A DNA stretch of 48,340 nt from RGIG5612 sp045599965 (GTDB lineage: Bacteria; Bacillota; Clostridia; Lachnospirales; Lachnospiraceae), in contig JAZRXA010000079.1 in assembly GCA_045599965.1 (NCBI GenBank), forward strand, positions 1 to 48,340, written 5' to 3'. Positions 42,600 through 48,340 of this stretch are shown one piece after another. A program made the translations under genes and the position numbers. How positions within the stretch are numbered: the first letter of the stretch is position 1; each line of letters opens with the position of its first letter. The notes beneath the pieces were generated by a model that made no database searches, was not told the origin of the DNA, and was given only the letters and a program-made list of their open reading frames with translations.

Positions 42600-43487
42600 T
42601 TGGCTAAGAAATCTAATGAGCAATCAGTTAATATAGAGAATACGGATGAAAAATTTGATGAAGAATCTAAAGAGGATGTTACCAAAGAAGTAGAAGAGTC
42701 TAAAGAAGATTCGATTGAGGATGAAACGAAGTCTGAAGATGATTCTAATCTTACCTCTGATAATCAGTCTAATGATTTCGGAGAAGATATCAACACTGTT
42801 CCTAAAAAAATACTTTCAAATTTTAAGCTTGGTTCAAAGAAAAATAGAACTGGTATTATTTGTATCTGTCTTGCGATTTTAATTATCATACTTGTTGTTA
42901 TGCTTTACCTTATTTTTTCGAAAGATGAAAAAGGTAATTCTATGGCTAAGTACCTTGACGGAATGAGAACACAAGAAGTAGTTGTTTCAGATTTAGAACA
43001 GGTAAACTATTTCTTTAAGACATACTACGATGCTCTTGCTGCTGGTAATACTACTGTTATTGAAGGACTTTATGATGAACCTTCAAAAGCTAATATTACT
43101 ACTGAGGTTTCTAAAATTGTAGAAAGTTTTGATAACATTAAAGTTTATGTTACTAAAGGCTTAGAGGATAATGAAATCGTTGCATTTGTTTACAACGAAT
43201 TGAAATTTCCAAATATAAATACACTTGCTCCGTGCGTAGATACTTTTTATCTTAAATATAACGCTTTCGATAATAGTCTTAAGATTGTTACGAACATGTA
43301 CACGGATGCTTCTATCATAAAATTTGTCAATGTTGTAGCTAAGAAAGATCCTGTTCGTTCATTACTTTCTAGTACTAATGAGAATCTTAATAATGCTTTA
43401 GAAGCTGACGGCGAATTAAAGAATTTATATCTCATTATGCAATCGATGACAGATAATAATATTGACGGCGAAACAACCGAACCTTAA
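42600..43487 (+). CDS. single-pass membrane protein with acidic N terminus, function unknown
   Basis: A 295-residue protein that starts at TTG, five bases after a strong GGAGG. Residues 1-75 are very acidic and Ser-rich (repeated ESKED-like runs), followed by a basic patch and one membrane helix (TGIICICLAILIIILVVMLY, ~84-105). The outer ~190 residues look like a mixed alpha/beta fold of the NTF2/SnoaL-like type (NYFFKTYYDALAAGNTTVIE, then FVYNELKFPNINTLAPCVDT), but that is a guess. I do not recognise the family. It sits between upp and dgt, 15 and 4 bases away, so is probably cotranscribed. Confidence 0.7.
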   Translation: MAKKSNEQSVNIENTDEKFDEESKEDVTKEVEESKEDSIEDETKSEDDSNLTSDNQSNDFGEDINTVPKKILSNFKLGSKKNRTGIICICLAILIIILVVMLYLIFSKDEKGNSMAKYLDGMRTQEVVVSDLEQVNYFFKTYYDALAAGNTTVIEGLYDEPSKANITTEVSKIVESFDNIKVYVTKGLEDNEIVAFVYNELKFPNINTLAPCVDTFYLKYNAFDNSLKIVTNMYTDASIIKFVNVVAKKDPVRSLLSSTNENLNNALEADGELKNLYLIMQSMTDNNIDGETTEP

Positions 43488-43491
43488 GTTG

Positions 43492-44496
43492 ATGAATATA
43501 AGAGAAGAAAGAGAACAATTTGAAAATAAAACTTTAAGTAAGTATGCAACCCTTAGTTGCAACTCTAAAGGGCGTGCGATATATGAAGAGCCTTGCGAAA
43601 TTCGCACTTGTTTTCAAAGAGATAGAGATAGAATTATTCACTCTAAATCTTTTAGAAGATTAAAACATAAAACTCAAGTTTTTCTCGCTCCGACTGGCGA
43701 CCATTATAGAACTAGACTTACGCATACTTTAGAAGTTTCACAGATTGCTAGAACTATTGCGAATGCGCTTTGGCTTAATGAGGATTTAACAGAAGCTATT
43801 GCTTTAGGACATGACTTAGGACATACTCCTTTTGGTCATGCAGGCGAGAGAGCTCTTAATTTACGAATTCCTTTTAAGCATCAAATTCAAAGTTTGCGCA
43901 TTGTTGATAAATTAGAAGATGATGGAAAAGGCTTAAACCTTTCATGGGAAGTTAGAGATGGAATTGTTAACCATGGCATGAGTGGGAAGGCTGCTACTTT
44001 AGAAGGCAGAATTGTTAGGCTTGCTGATAAAATAGCTTATATAAATCATGACATGGATGATGCGATGCATGCCGGACTTTTATCTGAAGAGGATATTCCT
44101 ACGGAAATTTCGGATGTTCTCGGAAAGACTAGAAAAGATCGTTTAGATTTTTTGATTAAGAATATTATTTCTTGTTCAAAAGATAAAGATGATATATTGA
44201 TGTCTGATGATGTTTATGATGCTTTAATTAAACTCAGACAATACATGTTTGACAATTTATATTCTAAGTTTGACAAAGATTGCAAATCCGAAGAATCAAA
44301 AGCAGTTGTTATGCTTGAGAACTTATTTGATTTTTATGTTGCGCATCCGGACATGCTTCCTATAGAAATAAAAAATCTTATGGAACGTGGTGTTTCGAAA
44401 GAGCGTGCTGTTTGCGATTATATTTCAGGAATGACTGATTATTATTCTATTGATGTTTATAAGAAAGTTTTTATTCCTGAGTTTTGGGGAAAGTGA
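43492..44496 (+). CDS. dgt: deoxyguanosinetriphosphate triphosphohydrolase-like HD protein
   Basis: A 334-residue HD-domain dNTP triphosphohydrolase of the dGTPase-like subgroup. It has the start region FQRDRDRIIHSKSFRRLKHK and TQVFLAPTGDHYRTRLTHTL near residue 60-80 (first metal-site His), the HD pair in LGHDLGHTPFGHAGERAL near 105, RIVRLADKIAYINHDMDDAM near 175 (last Asp), and a C-terminal helical part ending FIPEFWGK. It lies just before dnaG and its stop shares bases with the dnaG start (TGATG). dgt-dnaG-rpoD is a common Firmicute order. The ATG at 43492 has no strong ribosome site. Confidence 0.92.
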   Translation: MNIREEREQFENKTLSKYATLSCNSKGRAIYEEPCEIRTCFQRDRDRIIHSKSFRRLKHKTQVFLAPTGDHYRTRLTHTLEVSQIARTIANALWLNEDLTEAIALGHDLGHTPFGHAGERALNLRIPFKHQIQSLRIVDKLEDDGKGLNLSWEVRDGIVNHGMSGKAATLEGRIVRLADKIAYINHDMDDAMHAGLLSEEDIPTEISDVLGKTRKDRLDFLIKNIISCSKDKDDILMSDDVYDALIKLRQYMFDNLYSKFDKDCKSEESKAVVMLENLFDFYVAHPDMLPIEIKNLMERGVSKERAVCDYISGMTDYYSIDVYKKVFIPEFWGK

Positions 44497-46265
44497 TGTA
44501 TTATTCGCAAGAGGTCATTGACCAAGTTATTGATGCAAATAATATTGTCGACGTTGTTGGCAACTATGTGAAGTTGACAAAAAAAGGCTCCACATATTTT
44601 GGCCTGTGTCCATTTCATAATGAAAAGACTCCTTCTTTCTCTGTTACGGATAATGGCAACAAACAAATGTATTATTGCTTTGGTTGCCACAAGGGTGGAA
44701 GCGTTTTAACTTTTCTTATGAAGTATGAAAATATTTCATACACCGATGCACTTAAAAGTCTTGCTAGCAGAGCAAACATTACACTTCCTGAACCAGACTA
44801 CTCAAAAGAAGAATCATTAAAAGCAAAAAAACGCGAAAAGATTCTAGCTATAAATAAAGATGCTGCTACTTACTTTTATCATTTACTTAAATCAGACCGT
44901 GGCAACATTGGACTTAAGTACTTAAAAGACCGTGGACTTTCAGATGAGACAATTAAAAATTATGGACTTGGGTTTTCTGATAAGTATCGCGATGACCTTT
45001 ATAAATTCTTAAAAAACAAAGGGTATACTGATGAAGAAATTAAAGAATCTCAGTTAGCCGTTTTTAAGAATAATGATGTTCATGATTTCTTTTGGAATAG
45101 AGTTATGTTTCCTATCATGGATGTTAGAAATAAGGTTATTGGTTTTGGTGGCCGTGTTATGGGAGAGGGTGAACCTAAATATTTAAACTCTCTTGAAACA
45201 GATTGCTTCATTAAGCGCCGTACTTTATATGGTCTTAATGTTGCAAAAAAATATAAAGGTAAATCTCTTATTCTTTGCGAAGGATATATGGATGTTATTA
45301 GTTTGCATCAGGCAGGATTTACTAATGCGGTTGCTACCCTTGGTACTGCATTCACTGAGGGACATGCTGGAGTACTTAAAAGATATACTGATAGTGTTTA
45401 TATATCATACGATTCTGATAATGCTGGAAGAGATGCTGCACTTAGAGCTATTCCAAAATTAAGAGATGTTGGAATTGCAGTTAAGGTTATTGACCTCTCT
45501 CCATTTAAGGATCCAGATGAACTTATAAAAGCTAAAGGTGTTGATGCTTTTAAAGAGTGCTTGAAAAATGCGAAAAATAGTTTAATATTTGAGATAGAGT
45601 GTTTAAAAGAATCATTCGATCTTTTTGATCCAGATGATAAAACAAAATTTGATAATGAAGTTGCAAGACGTCTCAGCTTTTTTGATGACAATATAGAACG
45701 AGAAAATTACGTGCGTGTTGTTGCTTCGACTTTTAATATTGATTATTCTATGCTTAAAGATAAAGCATTGAAGCTTTCTCTAAGCAATGGTGATATAAAA
45801 CGTTTTGAGCCTGTTAGGCAAATTGTAAAAAAGAAGGATGGAAATTTTGATGCTTTAGGTAAGTGTCAAAAATTAGTGCTTTCTTATATGGTTAAGGATC
45901 CGTCATTTTATGATAGAGTTCGTCAAGTAATTGATGAAAACGATTTTTCTTTACAACCATATGATGCAATTGCACGTTTGCTCTTTGAACAATTAGGCCA
46001 AGGCAAGATAAATGCGAATACTATCGTTAATGCTTTTGAGGATACAGATGTGCAAGAAGAAGCGGCTGATATTTTAGAATTTAGGATTGAGGATGAATTA
46101 TCTGAAGATGAAATTCGAAAAGCAATCAATGACTGCATTATTCGTATTAAAAATAATAGCATAGAAATTAAACTTGATAACGAAGACGATATTAGTAAAG
46201 TTATCGAGTTGAAAAAAGAACAGGAAAAGTTGCAAAAATTTAATATTTTCGGGAGGGAAAATTAA
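44496..46265 (+). CDS. dnaG: DNA primase
   Basis: DnaG lays RNA primers at the replication fork. The 589-residue protein has the N-terminal zinc finger with CPFHNEKTPSFSV and YYCFGCHKGG near residues 38-65, the RNA-polymerase domain with GFGGRVMGEGEPKYLNS near 220, the TOPRIM acidic residues in LILCEGYMDVISLHQAG near 255 and VYISYDSDNAGRDAALRA near 305, and a C-terminal helicase-binding part. ATG 44496 overlaps the dgt stop; GGGGAAA precedes it. The stop codon shares one base with the next gene's ATG at 46265. Confidence 0.97.
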   Translation: MYYSQEVIDQVIDANNIVDVVGNYVKLTKKGSTYFGLCPFHNEKTPSFSVTDNGNKQMYYCFGCHKGGSVLTFLMKYENISYTDALKSLASRANITLPEPDYSKEESLKAKKREKILAINKDAATYFYHLLKSDRGNIGLKYLKDRGLSDETIKNYGLGFSDKYRDDLYKFLKNKGYTDEEIKESQLAVFKNNDVHDFFWNRVMFPIMDVRNKVIGFGGRVMGEGEPKYLNSLETDCFIKRRTLYGLNVAKKYKGKSLILCEGYMDVISLHQAGFTNAVATLGTAFTEGHAGVLKRYTDSVYISYDSDNAGRDAALRAIPKLRDVGIAVKVIDLSPFKDPDELIKAKGVDAFKECLKNAKNSLIFEIECLKESFDLFDPDDKTKFDNEVARRLSFFDDNIERENYVRVVASTFNIDYSMLKDKALKLSLSNGDIKRFEPVRQIVKKKDGNFDALGKCQKLVLSYMVKDPSFYDRVRQVIDENDFSLQPYDAIARLLFEQLGQGKINANTIVNAFEDTDVQEEAADILEFRIEDELSEDEIRKAINDCIIRIKNNSIEIKLDNEDDISKVIELKKEQEKLQKFNIFGREN

Positions 46266-46645
46266 TGGCAGCAAAAAAAGAAACAAAAGTAACTAAGAAA
46301 GCAGCTCCTGCTAAGAAAGCAGCTCCTGCTAAGAAAGCAGCTCCAGCTAAGAAGGCAGCTCCAGCTAAGAAGGCAGCTCCAGCTAAGAAGGCAGCTCCAG
46401 CTAAGAAAGCAGCTCCAGCTAAGAAAGCAGCTCCAGCTAAGAAGGCTCCAGCTAAGAAAGCTCCAGCTAAAAAGGCTCCAGCTAAGAAAGCTCCAGCTAA
46501 AAAAGCTCCAGCTAAGAAAGCTCCAGCTAAAAAAGCTCCAGCTAAGAAAGCTCCAGCTAAAAAAGCTCCAGTAAAGAAAGCAGCTCCAGCTAAAAAAGCT
46601 CCAGCTAAAAAAGCTCCAGCTAAAAAGAGTCCCAGTAAAAAGTAA
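46265..46645 (+). CDS. Lys/Ala/Pro repeat protein: frameshifted N-terminal extension of RpoD
   Basis: A 126-residue frame that begins at a good ribosome site (GGGAGGG) and is almost wholly KKAAPA then KKAPA repeats, like histone H1 C-terminal tails. It stops at TAA 46643-46645. Just before the stop, reading moves smoothly into the rpoD frame if one base is skipped at AGT-CCC-A (46628-46634): the new frame gives VKSKAGTKKVEVASDKAK and so on without a stop into RpoD. So this is most likely the N terminus of RpoD, separated by a single-base insertion, a sequencing error in the repeats, or a +1 ribosomal shift. A separate basic protein is the alternative. The nucleotide repeats are 18 and then 15 bases long. 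Confidence 0.6.
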   Translation: MAAKKETKVTKKAAPAKKAAPAKKAAPAKKAAPAKKAAPAKKAAPAKKAAPAKKAAPAKKAPAKKAPAKKAPAKKAPAKKAPAKKAPAKKAPAKKAPAKKAPVKKAAPAKKAPAKKAPAKKSPSKK

Positions 46646-46718
46646 AGCTGGCACTAAAAAAGTAGAGGTAGCGTCAGATAAAGCTAAAGGGCAGAAAAAA
46701 TCCAAATCAGCAGAGGTT

Positions 46719-47858
46719 GTGATTGATTCACCTGAGAAAGAACAGGAAATTTTTGAAGAAGGGTATGCTAAACTTTTAAAAGCGGCATCAAAAAAGAAAA
46801 ACTTCATTGAATACTCAGAAATTACGAAGTTCTTCCCTGGAATCATTCTAGAACATGAAAAACTTGAAAGCATTGTTGAGAGCTTAGAAAGTAATAACAT
46901 CGATGTTTTACGTACTGATATTAACGATGATGAAATGATTCTTGATATCGATGATGATATCGAAATTGATGAATTAGAAGACGAAGTTACAGAAGCTGAT
47001 TTGGATATATCTGATTTGGAAAACAATGTTAACATTGAGGACCATGTTAGAATGTACCTTAAAGAAATTGGTAAAGTACCATTACTTACTTCTGACGAAG
47101 AAGTCGTTCTTGCTAAAAAAATGGAGAAGGGCGACCAGGCCGCGAAAGCCAAACTTGCAGAAGCTAATCTGCGTTTGGTTGTCAGCATTGCAAAACGATA
47201 TGTTGGCAGAGGTATGCAACTTCTTGATTTAATTCAAGAGGGCAATCTTGGCCTCATGAAAGCAGTTGAAAAATTTGATTACAAAAAAGGCTATAAATTC
47301 TCCACATACGCAACTTGGTGGATAAGACAAGCCATCACAAGAGCTATTGCTGATCAAGCACGTACCATTCGTATTCCTGTTCATATGGTAGAGACGATCA
47401 ATAAACTCTTGAGAGTATCAAGACAATTGCTTCAAGAATTGGGAAGGGAACCTACTAATGAAGAAATCGCTGAGAAAATGGATATTCCTGTTACGCGAGT
47501 ACGCGAGATTTTAAAGATATCGCAGGATCCTGTATCTTTAGAAACACCTATTGGGGAGGAAGAAGATTCTCACCTTGGCGATTTCATAAAGGATGAAAAC
47601 ATAACAGCACCTGCTGATGCTGCAGCTTTTGTCCTTCTAAAGGAACAATTAAATGAAGTTCTCTATACTTTAACAGATAGAGAGCAAGAGGTACTTAAAT
47701 TGCGCTTCGGCTTAGATGATGGACGTGCTCGTACTTTGGAAGAAGTTGGAAAAGAGTTCAATGTAACAAGAGAACGTATTAGACAAATTGAAGCTAAAGC
47801 ACTTAGAAAACTTCGTCATCCTAGTAGAAGTAGAAAGTTGAAAGATTTTCTTGATTAA
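46719..47858 (+). CDS. rpoD: RNA polymerase primary sigma factor RpoD (SigA)
   Basis: Vegetative sigma factor. The core has region 1.2 (NIEDHVRMYLKEIGKVPLLT near residue 107), region 2 (NLRLVVSIAKRYVGRGMQLL then DLIQEGNLGLMKAVEKFDYK, FSTYATWWIRQAITRAIADQ for the -10), region 3, and region 4 (TDREQEVLKLRFGLDDGR, then GKEFNVTRERIRQIEAKALR for the -35). GTG 46719 is the first start codon in this frame but has only a poorly placed GAGG. The frame is open upstream to join the Lys/Ala/Pro repeats, so the true protein probably starts at 46265 and has about 530 residues if the frameshift is repaired. The stop overlaps the next ATG by one base. Confidence 0.95.
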   Translation: MIDSPEKEQEIFEEGYAKLLKAASKKKNFIEYSEITKFFPGIILEHEKLESIVESLESNNIDVLRTDINDDEMILDIDDDIEIDELEDEVTEADLDISDLENNVNIEDHVRMYLKEIGKVPLLTSDEEVVLAKKMEKGDQAAKAKLAEANLRLVVSIAKRYVGRGMQLLDLIQEGNLGLMKAVEKFDYKKGYKFSTYATWWIRQAITRAIADQARTIRIPVHMVETINKLLRVSRQLLQELGREPTNEEIAEKMDIPVTRVREILKISQDPVSLETPIGEEEDSHLGDFIKDENITAPADAAAFVLLKEQLNEVLYTLTDREQEVLKLRFGLDDGRARTLEEVGKEFNVTRERIRQIEAKALRKLRHPSRSRKLKDFLD

Positions 47859-48340
47859 TGAGTATTTCAAAAAGACTTAAATTAATTGCAAATTTAGTTA
47901 CTATAGGTAACCGAGTAGCAGATATAGGCACAGACCATGGGTATGTGCCTATATATTTGCTACGAAATAATATTTCTCCTAGCGCTATAGCAGTCGATAT
48001 TAGCGCCTCTACGCTTGAAAAAGCAAAAGATAACATAAATAATGCTAAATTAAGTGATAAAATCGAATGTCGCTTATCTGACGGATTTAGAGCCATAAAT
48101 AAAGACGAATGTGAATGCGCAATTATAGCGGGAATGGGTGGAATATTAATAGACAAAATCTTAAGAGACAATCTAGAAAAAACCTTATCTTTTGACGAAA
48201 TAATATTAGCCCCACAAAGAGACGTAGGGCTAATTCATAAATTCGCTGAAGAATTTGGTTGTTCTATTGTTTTCGATAATACAATCCTTGATAAAAGCAA
48301 ATACTATAATATTATTAAACTTAAGGTTTGCAAAAAGTAA
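47858..48340 (+). CDS. trmK: tRNA (adenine(22)-N(1))-methyltransferase-like protein, short
   Basis: A 160-residue class I SAM methyltransferase placed just after rpoD, the standard trmK site in Firmicutes. It has the start ISKRLKLIANLVTIGNRVAD, SAM motif ADIGTDHGYVPIYLL near residue 21, AVDISASTLEKAKDNI, and CAIIAGMGGILIDKIL. The usual catalytic N-P-type motif region reads LAPQRDVG here, and the C-terminal coiled coil of ordinary TrmK (about 230 residues) is missing: the stop TAA falls on the last bases of the window. Function is inferred from family and location. Confidence 0.8.
   Translation: MSISKRLKLIANLVTIGNRVADIGTDHGYVPIYLLRNNISPSAIAVDISASTLEKAKDNINNAKLSDKIECRLSDGFRAINKDECECAIIAGMGGILIDKILRDNLEKTLSFDEIILAPQRDVGLIHKFAEEFGCSIVFDNTILDKSKYYNIIKLKVCKK

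Noticed and set aside
46262..47188. Long minus-strand frame with SWSFL-type repeats
   Set aside because: It is the reverse reading of the Lys/Ala/Pro codons and of rpoD; there is no start context.

Overview
The window is AT-rich chromosomal DNA from a low-GC Firmicute, most likely a member of the Clostridia and perhaps Lachnospiraceae-like. That placement rests on PolC, an HrcA-type CIRCE element at groESL, FtsL/DivIC- and DivIB-type division proteins, the gene order pyrH-frr-uppS-cdsA-dxr-rseP-ispG-polC, the GGGtGRT protein pair, and heavy AGA/TTA codon use. I saw no rRNA gene, so the placement is an inference. I also saw no tRNA, CRISPR array, insertion sequence or phage gene.

Layout. 1-6918 (minus strand) is one tight operon that couples UMP kinase and ribosome recycling to isoprenoid and phospholipid synthesis (uppS, cdsA, dxr, ispG), the site-2 protease RseP, and the start of polC. 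6985-9151 holds a divergent TetR regulator and MATE exporter pair that share an operator. 9152-10069 has no protein gene. It holds two convergent copies of what looks like one structured RNA (or foldable DNA) element, with paired base changes in several helices. 10070-11113 is queA. 11114-11750 holds a probable type I toxin-antitoxin module with a 24-residue membrane peptide. 11751-19432 is leuS-corC-ychF followed by lgt-ABC exporter.

19433-28922 is a division and cell wall cluster (mraZ, rsmH, ftsL, a class B PBP, mraY, murD, ftsW, a short ftsQ-like gene, ftsZ) with a clear MraZ operator of four 10-bp repeats. It contains no murE, murF, murG or ftsA. Next come ogg, groES-groEL under CIRCE, a GT-C-like membrane protein, an IMP dehydrogenase, fRMsr and dut. 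They are followed by an uncharacterised three-gene unit: a NifU/IscU-like scaffold, the GGGtGRT protein and a uroporphyrinogen-decarboxylase-type methyltransferase. The right end carries an LCP-family wall ligase on the minus strand, an orphan ribbon-helix-helix antitoxin, upp, a membrane protein, dgt, dnaG, rpoD and trmK.

Most unusual points: the paired covarying elements at 9251-10037; the unannotated toxin locus at 11231-11616; three genes (MATE, queA, the GT-C-like protein) whose extended -10 box lies 6 to 9 bases before the start codon, suggesting leaderless mRNAs; a histone H1-like Lys/Ala/Pro extension of RpoD cut off by a +1 frameshift at a CCC-A site; and the NifU-like/GGGtGRT/UroD unit. 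All functional statements come from reading the sequence; no search or folding program was run.
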